From Spirochaetaceae bacterium (lineage in GTDB: Bacteria > Spirochaetota > Leptospiria > Leptospirales > Leptonemataceae), in NCBI GenBank assembly GCA_002730875.1, contig PCBI01000013.1, positions 62,001 to 126,000 on the forward strand: a DNA stretch of 64,000 bases, given 5' to 3'. The notes under the pieces are model-generated. The model had not been told where the DNA came from. It did no database searches and was given only the letters and a program-made list of their open reading frames with translations. Of this stretch, positions 16,806-25,402 are shown in pieces. The position numbers were made by a program, and so were the translations under genes. The stretch's first letter is position 1, and the number at the start of each line of letters is the position of its first letter.

Positions 16806-17332
16806 TGTCTGCCTCCCGGCTTGTGAGTTAGATCCAGGGTTTTGCTGGTCCTTTCCTCGCGAAATTCGTAATAATCGTCGTCGTAGAGATCGAATCCAAA
16901 CAATCCGGCAAAGAAATCCCCGATCTCCCCAGGGTTGATACCGGCAATGGCCCATAGAAAGATACCGGCCTTGGTCCATTCTTCATTGCCCTGCATATCG
17001 GCCATGCTGATGGATGCGCGCTTGCCGCGGTAGGTGAATCGGTAATCATAGAAAAGGGACTCTTGCTCTAGCTTCTGATCAAAGAAAAGATAGTTCTGTT
17101 CATTGATGCAATGAGTGCCCCATCGTCCCGCAAGAAGCCCATAAAAGCATGTGCTGTTGTGCCCCAGACCAATCTTGAGTGGGCCGATCCCTGCCTGAAC
17201 AAGGAGCGCCGAACCCTGGGCTGGAACGGCAAAGTCCACGATATCCGCCATATCGGCGCCTCGGTCCCGAACGTACGAACTCTGGCAACTCAGAGTTGCC
17301 AGAAGAATAAAGACGGTTACTGTATACTTCAC
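16802..17332 (-). CDS. Lipoprotein of unknown function, 176 aa
   Basis: Starts MKYTVTVFILLATLSC, a type II signal peptide with lipobox TLSC. The mature part includes GPLKIGLGHNSTCFYGLLAGRWGTHCINEQNYLFF and a C-terminal hydrophobic IFLWAIAGINPGEIGDFFAGLFGFDLYDDDYYEF, a pattern known from small leptospiral lipoproteins without assigned function. First gene of a coupled pair with the lipoprotein that follows (ATGA overlap). Confidence 0.75.
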   Translation of the reverse strand: MKYTVTVFILLATLSCQSSYVRDRGADMADIVDFAVPAQGSALLVQAGIGPLKIGLGHNSTCFYGLLAGRWGTHCINEQNYLFFDQKLEQESLFYDYRFTYRGKRASISMADMQGNEEWTKAGIFLWAIAGINPGEIGDFFAGLFGFDLYDDDYYEFREERTSKTLDLTHKPGGRQ

Positions 17333-17386
17333 CCAACCATCCGGTCAGAGGCAAAGAAGAATGACAAGCGAAACATTATGGCCTGG

Positions 17387-18442
17387 TCACTGGCCTGCCT
17401 TCTGATTAAGAACAATATCATTCGCTTCTGGAGATTGAAACTGAATGATTCTCTTTTGAAGCATGGACCTTTGCTGGTCATTTAGCTTAATGGAGGAGAG
17501 TATTTTCTGTATTTCCTGGATAATTGTATTTTTGTCTTCGTAATAGGACTCACTGCTTTCAATATCCTTTAGAGTCCAGTTGCGCATCTGCTCAACCTCT
17601 TCGTTCAGGAGGCTACCGGCATCCAGGACCGCATCTGATTTCTTTAGTATATCAAGATGAATTCCCTGTCCAAGCAGACTGTTCCCGCCATAATCCCAGG
17701 TTCTTACCAGAAACGCCGGCCACAGGGGATCATCCTTCCCGTAATAGGCACCCAGCAGTGCGAAAAACAGATCGTCATAATTCCCTTTTGTACTCTGCGC
17801 CCTTCTATAAAAGATGTCGGGTACTACTTGCAATGATGCCACAGTGCCCTCGCCGCCAATTAGTATAATTCCAGCGGGCACATAGTTGAATAGATAGTTC
17901 AGTTTTAGCGAGCAGGGTTCAGAACAATTCCCGGAGTTATTGAGATCGTGCTTTTTCTGAATAACCGGACCGAGCATCTCTGCGAGCTTCTTTGTTTGCA
18001 GATACACCTGACTCAGCTCTTGATCCGTTTTCGCTGCAAAATAAGAGCGCCTATATTTCTCGATCGCGGCTACTTGAGTCGGTGAAAAGTCTTTGGCAAG
18101 AATGTCCTTGTTCACTGAGTCTGGCAGCGAGCGTCTAAATTTCGCCGCCTCCTTACCTTCCGCGACAAATGCAGAATGTACATAGCCCTCGCGCGTTCGG
18201 TCCGATCGGATCTTTACCCAGACAGCATTCCCCTGGTAGGAGTCACCATTCACTTTCTGGCTAATTTCAATCTCATTGCCTTTGAACAAATAATCCAGCG
18301 TGGGGGCCTTCAGCGATGGGTTCATCCGGATACGGACATAGTCCCCGGTAATTACAGGCTTTTCCGCGGCTGCAGGTCCAGCCTGGAGCAAACTCACACA
18401 TGAGATGGCTACAAATAAAGATGACAAAATCGCATATTTCAT
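17387..18442 (-). CDS. Exported SH3-domain protein, 351 aa
   Basis: The start at ATG 18442 has GGAAG four bases upstream. Signal peptide MKYAILSSLFVAISCVSLLQA, cleaved after an AxA (GPAAA). Residues ~30-95 form a bacterial SH3-like domain (GDYVRIRMNPSLKAPTLDYLF, then VWVKIRSDRTREGYVHSAFV), usually a cell-wall or peptidoglycan-binding module. The remaining ~250 residues are helical and not recognised; they include a DPLWPAFLVRTWDYGGNS segment and a C-terminal coiled stretch. Periplasmic; probably transcribed before the two lipoproteins downstream. Confidence 0.75.
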   Translation of the reverse strand: MKYAILSSLFVAISCVSLLQAGPAAAEKPVITGDYVRIRMNPSLKAPTLDYLFKGNEIEISQKVNGDSYQGNAVWVKIRSDRTREGYVHSAFVAEGKEAAKFRRSLPDSVNKDILAKDFSPTQVAAIEKYRRSYFAAKTDQELSQVYLQTKKLAEMLGPVIQKKHDLNNSGNCSEPCSLKLNYLFNYVPAGIILIGGEGTVASLQVVPDIFYRRAQSTKGNYDDLFFALLGAYYGKDDPLWPAFLVRTWDYGGNSLLGQGIHLDILKKSDAVLDAGSLLNEEVEQMRNWTLKDIESSESYYEDKNTIIQEIQKILSSIKLNDQQRSMLQKRIIQFQSPEANDIVLNQKAGQ

Positions 18443-18540
18443 GGATCTTCCTTCAGGATTGGATTCTTCGCATAGAGATAGCGCGATGCTACCGCGTAAA
18501 GAGAATTTCCCCATCCACGGGGCTGTGGCCGGCCTTCAAA

Positions 18541-18573
18541 AACGAAAAAGGGACAGGCTTTCACCTGTCCCTT
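18541..18573 (-). terminator. Rho-independent terminator of the glutamine synthetase gene
   Basis: A perfect 10-bp stem (aagggacagg / cctgtccctt) with a 6-nt loop at 18548-18573, followed on the minus strand by TTTTCGTTTTT. It sits 60 bp past the stop of the GSII gene. Confidence 0.85.
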
Positions 18574-18632
18574 GACTTCGAATCGCCGGTAGTCTGCTAC
18601 CAGCGATTTCAGATTTGTGGTAGGCGGGCTGC

Positions 18633-19646
18633 TTAGGCCAGCGCTTCCTTGGTTGTCTTGATGATCGCTGCGGCAACCTTGTAAGGATCGGCGTTGGAAG
18701 AGGTTCGACGGTCTTCCAGTCGACCTTTCCAGCCATCAACTTTGGTGCTAACAGGAATTCGGATAGAAGCGCCGCGGTCAGAAACGCCGTAGCTGAACTT
18801 GTCAATCGACTGAGTTTCATGCAGACCGGTGAGTCGCTGATCGTTGTGAGCGCCATATACGGAGATGTGACGTTCGATGTGCTTACCGAAGTTTTCACAA
18901 ATCTTGATGAAGATGTTCTCATCGCCCACTTCGCGCATCGCTTTGTTGGAGAAGTTAGCGTGCATACCGGAACCGTTCCAGTCCATGTCGCGTCCCAGGG
19001 GTTTCGGGTGCCAGTTAATGGCCAGGCCGTACTTCTCGCCTGCTCTTTCCAGCAGATACCGAGCAATCCAGATCTCATCCCCGGCTCGCGCAGCGCCCTT
19101 GGCGAAAATCTGAAACTCCCACTGACCGGCCGCCACTTCGGAGTTAATCCCTTCGATGTTCAGGCCCGCTTCGATACAAAGGTCCAGATGCTCTTCTACC
19201 AGGTCACGGCCATAGGCTCGTCTGGCGCCCACGCCGCAATAGTAGGGCCCTTGAGGTCCAGGGTAACCGCCGGGAGGGAATCCAGGAGGCAGGTTGTGGT
19301 CAATGTCCCATAGGAAGTATTCTTGTTCGAAACCGAACCAGAATTCATCATCATGGTCGTCGATAGTAGCGCGTCCGTTGGATTCGTGGGGAGTTCCGTC
19401 AGCATTCAACACTTCGGTCATCACCAGATAGGCATTCTTTCGCGCCGGATCGGGCACAATAAAGACGGGCTTCAGCAGACAGTCCGAGCTTCCGCCTTCG
19501 GCCTGTTCTGTCGAACTTCCATCAAAAACCCACATAGGGCATTCTTCCAGCTTTCCGCTGAAGTTCTCGCGAACCATAGTTTTGGATCGCAAGGTCTGGG
19601 TTGGTCTGTATCCATCCAGCCAAATGTATTCCAGCTTTGTTTTCAT
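18633..19646 (-). CDS. glnII: Glutamine synthetase type II (eukaryotic type)
   Basis: 337 aa, the usual length of GSII, far shorter than GSI. It makes glutamine from glutamate, ammonia and ATP in the cytoplasm. Family features visible: EYIWLDGYRP near the start, VFDGSSTEQAEGGSSD, EQEYFLWD (metal-binding Glu), EGINSEVAAGQWEFQI (metal and glutamate site), DWNGSGMHANFSNKAMR and DRGASIRIP (ATP-side Arg loop). The start ATG has GGAG eight bases upstream. Alone in its transcript, ended by a strong terminator. GSII is typical of eukaryotes and scattered bacteria, so the gene was probably acquired. Confidence 0.93.
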   Translation of the reverse strand: MKTKLEYIWLDGYRPTQTLRSKTMVRENFSGKLEECPMWVFDGSSTEQAEGGSSDCLLKPVFIVPDPARKNAYLVMTEVLNADGTPHESNGRATIDDHDDEFWFGFEQEYFLWDIDHNLPPGFPPGGYPGPQGPYYCGVGARRAYGRDLVEEHLDLCIEAGLNIEGINSEVAAGQWEFQIFAKGAARAGDEIWIARYLLERAGEKYGLAINWHPKPLGRDMDWNGSGMHANFSNKAMREVGDENIFIKICENFGKHIERHISVYGAHNDQRLTGLHETQSIDKFSYGVSDRGASIRIPVSTKVDGWKGRLEDRRTSSNADPYKVAAAIIKTTKEALA

Positions 19647-20072
19647 TTCTTAACTCCAGGTAATATTCTTTGTGTTCGGGCTGTTTGTGCACCTTCCATG
19701 AAGCGCAACGCTGCCAGGGTTCTTAATGGTTGCCGAGGTTTCCAATCTGTAAGAGTCCACGACCACCTCAAACGGGCCCGTAACAGAGAAAGTGCAAGTT
19801 CCAGACCAGGCTACCGGGCCCGAAAACCGCTTTTTCTGGTTTTCAGGGGCCAGCAGCATGCCTGGACCTTCAACTAAATGCTTATCCGTACACATTTCTG
19901 CCCACAAAATAGGCAATCGTCCTGGAGCGGGTGCAGAAAAGGGAATAAAGGGCCGGGATGAAGAGGAAAAGCCAGTCTCACAGCACCAAGAATCGGATCA
20001 AACGCGCCTGCCACCCGCTCAAGCCTCTGACTGCCACGCTCCACGGCCTGCAGGTACGGCGGCTTACCGGGA
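19647..20072. other. Intergenic region upstream of the GSII gene
   Basis: About 425 bp. No convincing gene; short overlapping frames on both strands lack ribosome sites. Should contain the GSII promoter. No riboswitch or operator recognised by eye. Confidence 0.5.
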
Positions 20073-20678
20073 TCAGTTAGACTTTTGATGAATGATACCG
20101 GCCCCTTTTTCGTCGTATTCATCCTTTGTAATCAGGGCTTCACGAAAAGTGGATCGTGATGCCATCTCTGAAATTTGAGAAAAGCTCTGGAAATGCGGGC
20201 TCATAAAGAAATAAGGAAGGCCGAATGATTCAAACATCATCCGGGTGGTTTGTTCGCGCTCAGAATCGGTACTGGCGGATGACTCGTTCATCACCAATGC
20301 AATCTCTGTGGGATCCACACCAAGCTTCTGATTCAACATATGGGAAACCAGCTTCTTGAATGCGTTGAAATCGACAATTCGACCGGCCTGCACCGCGTAT
20401 GTCAAATTCGAGCCTCCCGAATCCACGGCCTGCTGCCCATAAAGAGTTTTGGGTCGTTGCATGCCAATTGGTCCAGACCCTCCGCTTGTGGCAACTGCAG
20501 CGGGCATGCTGAAGCGCGGCGAGGACTCTCCAGCGAAACCAGCGCTGATTTGGTTGCCGTTAAGAAACAGAACAACGGTTTCCGGCTCATTGGCCTGGAT
20601 GGGTTGTAGCGAAAGCAAAAAGGTAAAGAATCCGGCAGCGAATAATCCACGAGAGCAGTTTCTACGGTTAACGATCAT
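20073..20678 (-). CDS. Exported, strongly shortened actin-like protein
   Basis: 201 aa. AGGAG seven bases before the ATG fixes the start, and residues 1-29 are a signal peptide (core LFAAGFFTFLLSLQPIQA). The mature part opens like eukaryotic actin (TVVLFLNGNQISAGFAGESSPRF at 34-56; actin has an AGFAGDDAPR segment here), keeps the region around MMFESFGLP (actin MFETFNTP), then jumps to an actin C-terminus: STFREALITKDEYDEKGAGIIHQKS, against [25 protein letters not shown] in actin. About 200 central actin residues are absent, including the second phosphate loop, so ATP binding is very unlikely. Paralogue of the larger actin-like protein at 22936. Probably periplasmic or secreted; function unknown. 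Confidence 0.88.
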   Translation of the reverse strand: MIVNRRNCSRGLFAAGFFTFLLSLQPIQANEPETVVLFLNGNQISAGFAGESSPRFSMPAAVATSGGSGPIGMQRPKTLYGQQAVDSGGSNLTYAVQAGRIVDFNAFKKLVSHMLNQKLGVDPTEIALVMNESSASTDSEREQTTRMMFESFGLPYFFMSPHFQSFSQISEMASRSTFREALITKDEYDEKGAGIIHQKSN

Positions 20679-20831
20679 TTTTTAACTCCTGAACTAGAAT
20701 GTTAGACGCAGGGTTTCGAGATTGGGGCAAAAAAAGCCAGAGATACTACCTATCGGACGTTACAGAAATACAACCTGGATCGGGGAAATCACCGGGGAAA
20801 TGCACCGACTATGGAGCGAAGATGATCCATT

Positions 20832-22034
20832 CTACGGGGCCTCCGGATCGCCTTTTCGTAGAGTGATGAGCGCAATCTCAGACCTGGTCCCTACTCTCAA
20901 AGGAGGCCCCCAATAACCGGTGCCGCAACTCACGAATAAATAGGAATTCTCCAATCGATGCAGTCCCTTTACTACGGGCTGCTGCAAGGGTACAAATAGA
21001 TTTCCCGGGAAGTACTGACCTCCATGGGTATGGCCGGATATCTGCAAATCAATACCGGCCTTCAGAGCCGCAAAAATGCTCTTTGGCTGATGAGCCAGAA
21101 GCAACCGGACTGCTTCGGATGGGCAGTTCGCAAACGCTTTCTCCGGATCCGATTTGTGGCCAGGAATGAAGCTTCCGGCCGTATAGTCGGTGACTCCACC
21201 GATTGCGATTCGCCCTCCACCGTGGTGGATGAGTTTGTGTTCATTCATCAACACGTTCATACCCAATCGTTTCGCCTCGGCGATCCATTGTAAAGCCCCG
21301 GAATAGTATTCGTGATTGCCCGTAACATAGTAAGTGCCGTAACTGGAGGTTAGTTCGGCAAGCGGCGCTACATGCTTTCGCAACCTGGCTACGCTTCCAT
21401 CCACAAGATCGCCGGTAACCGCCACTATATCTGGCTCCAGGGCATTAGTTGCCTCCACCACTCGCCGGACAAACTGTTCCTTGATCGTAGGTCCCACATG
21501 AAGGTCCGTAATCTGCGCGATTGTAAAGCCTTCCAGGTCCTTCGGCAATTCAGGAAGGGATACAGTTACTCGGTTGATGCGAATCTTTCCTCTGGCCTGA
21601 AAGAAGCCATACACCGTTAATCCGGTGGTAAGACTCAGAATAGCCAGGTTTAAGCCGCTCATCCAGTTGGCGCGAGCGGCCGCCTTCCCTACTAGATCGG
21701 ACGGCGAATCCATGGCCATCATAGCAAGATCATAGAGCCCGAGACCAAGATCCCGAACTACGACGAAGAACAAGGCCATACTGAAAAAACCAAAGGTCAC
21801 ATAGGCCACCCAGAGAATGGAGTCGCTGAGCGGCGAATCTTCATAGAAAATCCTGACGATTTGAGAAAGAGGCCCCAGCAATATGCAAATCATCACTCCG
21901 GTCACAGCTACAAACCTGAGCCAGCTCTCCATGGTAGAAAACGGCAGGAGCCGGTATGCGGTATAGCCGTAGGCCAAGGCCAGGATGGAGGTAAACACTG
22001 AGAGAAAGATGATGAGACGCTTAAGACCGGGCAT
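20832..22034 (-). CDS. Membrane-anchored calcineurin-like metallophosphoesterase
   Basis: 400 aa. The N-terminal ~150 residues hold four to five membrane segments (LIIFLSVFTSILALAYGYTAY, FVAVTGVMICILLGPL, ILWVAYVTFGFFSMALFFVV, LAILSLTTGLTVYGFF). The C-terminal domain has all metallophosphoesterase motifs: ITDLHVG, VTGDLVDG, YVTGNHEYY and SGHTHGGQ, which bind two metal ions. It resembles YkuE/YpbG-type phosphodiesterases acting on lipid or membrane substrates. Lies between the two actin-like genes but no functional link is shown. Confidence 0.9.
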   Translation of the reverse strand: MPGLKRLIIFLSVFTSILALAYGYTAYRLLPFSTMESWLRFVAVTGVMICILLGPLSQIVRIFYEDSPLSDSILWVAYVTFGFFSMALFFVVVRDLGLGLYDLAMMAMDSPSDLVGKAAARANWMSGLNLAILSLTTGLTVYGFFQARGKIRINRVTVSLPELPKDLEGFTIAQITDLHVGPTIKEQFVRRVVEATNALEPDIVAVTGDLVDGSVARLRKHVAPLAELTSSYGTYYVTGNHEYYSGALQWIAEAKRLGMNVLMNEHKLIHHGGGRIAIGGVTDYTAGSFIPGHKSDPEKAFANCPSEAVRLLLAHQPKSIFAALKAGIDLQISGHTHGGQYFPGNLFVPLQQPVVKGLHRLENSYLFVSCGTGYWGPPLRVGTRSEIALITLRKGDPEAP

Positions 22035-22328
22035 ACGTCAAGTTGGGTACAGTAACTTCCGCAGGCGATAAAAGAAACGTCATTTCTGAGCGATTTGGAA
22101 AGCCACCGTAACAGGAACCTTCTACATGCTCTCAGTTTGGGCGCGGCCGAGGTTCGCATTCACACAGTTTCCAGCGGCGCCCGCAGCCCTCCGAGTTTCT
22201 TTAGACGATCCGGGGAAACCAGGGCGCTTACTGTTACATTGATCCATCCTTGACCACATGCGGGTTTCTTATAGCAAGACATTATGGCTATTTGAAAGCC
22301 ATAAACTTATAATACAAAAGGGATACAT

Positions 22329-22658
22329 ATGAAAACAACACTATACAGAGCATTGATCGCCACTCTGGCCACCGCACTTCTGGCCGGGAATTGCATGCTT
22401 CCTGTGGCAAGCAAAACTTTCCTGGAACATGATCCAGACAGCCGGGCCCCCAGGATTGAGTATGAAAACCAGGGCACGCTGCTTCTTTTCAGCATGATTC
22501 CTACGGAGGATCCTCTGGACATCAAAACCGAGCTGGAAGCAATGCGAGCCCGTCATTCCTGCAGAGAGCTAAAGAACATCGATCTACAGTACTTCAACCA
22601 CAGTTTCTATATTGTAGGATGGGGTAAGCTGCTAATTCGAGCTGATTGCGAGAAATAA
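22329..22658 (+). CDS. Small lipoprotein, 109 aa
   Basis: ATG with AGGG upstream. Signal peptide with lipobox LAGNC at residues 18-22. The mature part carries KTELEAMRARHSCRELKNIDLQYFNHSFYIVGWGKLLI, a compact region with three cysteines; this looks like a small conserved leptospiral lipoprotein but I cannot name it. Followed directly by a hairpin terminator, so transcribed alone. Confidence 0.75.
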   Translation: MKTTLYRALIATLATALLAGNCMLPVASKTFLEHDPDSRAPRIEYENQGTLLLFSMIPTEDPLDIKTELEAMRARHSCRELKNIDLQYFNHSFYIVGWGKLLIRADCEK

Positions 22659-22670
22659 GCGAATCCAGGG

Positions 22671-22690
22671 CCCGCCCGCTTTCGGGCGGG
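22671..22690 (+). terminator. Hairpin terminator after the small lipoprotein gene
   Basis: Perfect 8-bp GC stem (cccgcccg / cgggcggg) with a 4-nt loop, 13 bp past the stop, followed by a weak T-rich tract (tcgtcattct). Confidence 0.7.
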
Positions 22691-22935
22691 TCGTCATTCT
22701 GACGTCTGGACTGGCGCTTTCCAACAACTCGCCGCCCCACTCATTACCGGCCTATGACATCTGACATGTAGGGCCTCCTCGAATCGCCCTTATCCGATTG
22801 AACCCCGCCGGACTTCGGCCCCCTCGCCCTGAATCCTGTAACGAACAGTCCGTCTGTTCGCACTCATTCCACAGATTTCTCGATTTATGCGAAACAATTG
22901 CAGGTTTCGCCCGTCCATACATTCGGGAGTTCTCT

Positions 22936-23922
22936 ATGAAACGTTTCATCAACCATTGTAGATCTTTGTTCCGTTCGGGCCGGCACCGGGCTGATTCAAG
23001 AAGCGACCACCGGGCCTCCGGGACAAATCGAAAGTTAGCTACAGTGCTGCCAGGTCTTTTGTTCTTTATCTTGAACGTTACTTCCCTCGAAGCAAGAACG
23101 GTTGTAATCCACCTTGAAGATGCTACAGTGCAGGCCGGATTTGCTGGCGAAGCATCGCCCAGATTGTCCATGCCTGCCGTTATTGGCCGAAGCAAGAATA
23201 CCGGCCCTATGATCGGAATGATGCAAAAGAGAGTATATGTAGGAAAAGAAGCCCTGGCACGCAAATCCACGCTGAACCTGTCTTACATTATTCAGAACGG
23301 GGACCTTCAGGACCATGATGGTCTGGAGAGCATCCTGCATCATCTTCTGTACAACGAACTCAAGGTAGAGCCAGAAGATTCGGCGGTGCTGATCGCGCAT
23401 TCGCCCCAGATGTCAAAGGCAAACCGGGAAAAGATTATGCAAATCCTGTTCGAAACGTTTAATGTGCCGGCCGCGTATCTGTCCTGGGATCCGCCGCTGG
23501 CATTGTACGCGGCCAAAAACACATCGGGCATTGTTGTGCAGCAGGGTGCGAACTATACCACGGTCACCAGTGTTTATGAGGGTTACATGGCCCGGACCGT
23601 GCGAATGGACGGCAAGGGAGATCTGCCATCCATGTTCAAGCAGGTTCTCGATCCACTTCCTGATAATTCCAGGCAGGAGGCTGCCAAACATTTGCTGGTA
23701 GTGGGCCCTGCCGCAACCGACCCGGCAATGGCTCTGGAACAACTGGCTGCTGTGGCCAGCGGCGAAAAGAAACCGAATATACTGAGTGTTGCTCCGGCTT
23801 CCCAGGCAAGCTGGAGAGGCGGCGCGATCCTGTCCGCCCTGAGCACATTTTCGGACATGTGGGTAAGCAAAGATGAATACGATGAGACCGGGCCTTCCAT
23901 AGTGCATCGTAAATGTAACTAG
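22936..23922 (+). CDS. Exported eukaryotic-type actin-like protein
   Basis: 328 aa from an ATG with GGGAG six bases upstream. Residues 1-53 form an unusually long signal peptide (basic n-region, core [20 protein letters not shown] at 34-53). The rest is plainly eukaryotic-actin-like rather than MreB-like: [11 protein letters not shown] at 66-76, the [12 protein letters not shown] loop (actin MVGMGQKDSYVG), [52 protein letters not shown], and [27 protein letters not shown] at the end. About 100 residues equal to actin ~190-290 are missing. By eye, Asp11, Lys18, Gln137, Asp154 and Asp157 of actin are replaced, so nucleotide binding is probably lost. Likely horizontal acquisition followed by export of an actin mimic. 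Confidence 0.9.
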   Translation: MKRFINHCRSLFRSGRHRADSRSDHRASGTNRKLATVLPGLLFFILNVTSLEARTVVIHLEDATVQAGFAGEASPRLSMPAVIGRSKNTGPMIGMMQKRVYVGKEALARKSTLNLSYIIQNGDLQDHDGLESILHHLLYNELKVEPEDSAVLIAHSPQMSKANREKIMQILFETFNVPAAYLSWDPPLALYAAKNTSGIVVQQGANYTTVTSVYEGYMARTVRMDGKGDLPSMFKQVLDPLPDNSRQEAAKHLLVVGPAATDPAMALEQLAAVASGEKKPNILSVAPASQASWRGGAILSALSTFSDMWVSKDEYDETGPSIVHRKCN

Positions 23923-23989
23923 AGAAAGGATCAGAGGTTGGCCCGGAAATAAGTCCGGATTGAGATAGCCTGCAAAAAGAATCCTCCGG

Positions 23990-25126
23990 CTAAACCAGCT
24001 CGAACTTCTTTTTGCCCAGGGACTGACCGTTGATCTGTAATTCAAGATAGTGAGCGCCGGCATAGAGGGTTCGCGTAGTCATTTTTGGTTGCAGCATGTG
24101 GCGCTTCCTTATCTCGATTTTCTCTCCTTTCTTAAGTGACACTTTCTTAAGTTTGAACACCTTACCCGAGTTCAGCTTCCCGGTCTTGTTTACAAAATGG
24201 ATGAGATAATCTACAATTAAGGCTGTAGGCTCCTGCGCCCGTATATTAAAAGAGAAATCCAGAGAATCTCCCATCTTGACTCTGCCAGGCGCCTTGAAAT
24301 CAGATACCTGCACCGGTGGCGCCGGGTTATAGCCAAGAAAACGGAGCGCTTCCGGATGGCCCTGCTTTACCAATCCCCGTAGGCTGTGACTGAGCAGGAA
24401 ATTCATCTCCGCCGACTTCTGTTTGCTGCCTTTCTTCCAACGTTCCAGGGTCTTCAACGCAAGCTCTGGATCTGCTTTGGCTACGTCGTTCATATGATTG
24501 GCCACCGATCGAGTTACGTATCGCGTTTCGTCGGCATAAAGCGCCTCTAAAACCGGTAGAGCCAGCGTCGCAGGAATGCTGATCTTCTGAGCCCAGGGCA
24601 ATCGGGGTCTGAGACCTTCGCTGCAAAGCCGCCGAACATGATAATGAGGGTCCGTTTTCCAGATGTGAATTTTCGCCATGGTTTCATCGGGAAAGGCATT
24701 CAGAAAGTAGCGAATCGCATCTTCCGCAGAGAACCGCTGAGTGATTTGCCGTAGAGCTTCCAGCGAGAACTCCAGGTCCTTTGCATTGCATCCATAAAGG
24801 GCCACAAAGTCAGCCAGGGGAGCGTATATGAAGTCTCCGAAGTCATCGTCGGATCGAGTGGGATCCAGGGGCGGAGGTAAGGGCTTTAGCAGGATCCGCG
24901 TGGCTTTTCGGTAGTCGGCAGGAAGATGCTTTCGCAATAATTCGGCCATCCAGCGAATCCGCTCTTTTAATTCTCTGCTCTTGAACCCGGCCAGGGTTTC
25001 TCTTACGAAATCTTTCCGGGGAAAGTCAGAGTAGACCGTTTGAATGTCACCGGCCAGCGCCTCAACCCTGGCACGATTAAACAGATGATCTTTTAACAGG
25101 AACTTTTTTTCTTTTTCGTTAGCCAT
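23990..25126 (-). CDS. AlkD-like DNA alkylation repair (HEAT-repeat) protein
   Basis: 378 aa, soluble. The N-terminal two thirds are helical repeats with family features: FVRETLAGFKSRELKERIRWMAELLRKHLP, SDDDFGDFIYAPLADFVALYG, TMAKIHIWKTDPHYHVRRLCSEGLRPRLPW and TRYVTRSVANHMNDVAKADPELALKTLERW. This group relates to AlkD, which removes alkylated purines, though this branch often lacks proven glycosylase activity. A C-terminal beta region (~280-378, SLDFSFNIRAQEPTALIVDYLIHFVNKTGK) is characteristic of the longer members. Convergent with the actin-like gene. Confidence 0.85.
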   Translation of the reverse strand: MANEKEKKFLLKDHLFNRARVEALAGDIQTVYSDFPRKDFVRETLAGFKSRELKERIRWMAELLRKHLPADYRKATRILLKPLPPPLDPTRSDDDFGDFIYAPLADFVALYGCNAKDLEFSLEALRQITQRFSAEDAIRYFLNAFPDETMAKIHIWKTDPHYHVRRLCSEGLRPRLPWAQKISIPATLALPVLEALYADETRYVTRSVANHMNDVAKADPELALKTLERWKKGSKQKSAEMNFLLSHSLRGLVKQGHPEALRFLGYNPAPPVQVSDFKAPGRVKMGDSLDFSFNIRAQEPTALIVDYLIHFVNKTGKLNSGKVFKLKKVSLKKGEKIEIRKRHMLQPKMTTRTLYAGAHYLELQINGQSLGKKKFELV

Positions 25127-25402
25127 CCCAATACCTGCTTCTTCCTTCTTCCTTCTTGCTTTTTACTTCTTTTCCGCCTCAATAATGGCCGCATCCTGGC
25201 CATGCCAGCAGGTACAGCCCATAAGCGAATCATGGAAATCTCGGGCTCCACCTCTGAGAATTTCCAAAACGGCTGTGCGAATGCCTGCGGACCCGCCGGC
25301 TGTCCACTGGATTACCCTGGCGTCGTTTTGTGGAGCAGAAACGGGAAATAAACTGGGCACAGACCGAAATCCTGGCAACCTGCCCCCAGGCAGGCCCTTT
25401 GA

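Noticed and set aside
25163-25378. Minus-strand 71-codon frame before the flavoprotein gene
   Set aside because: No start signal, and its composition is unlike a protein; the region is the intergenic space between divergent genes.
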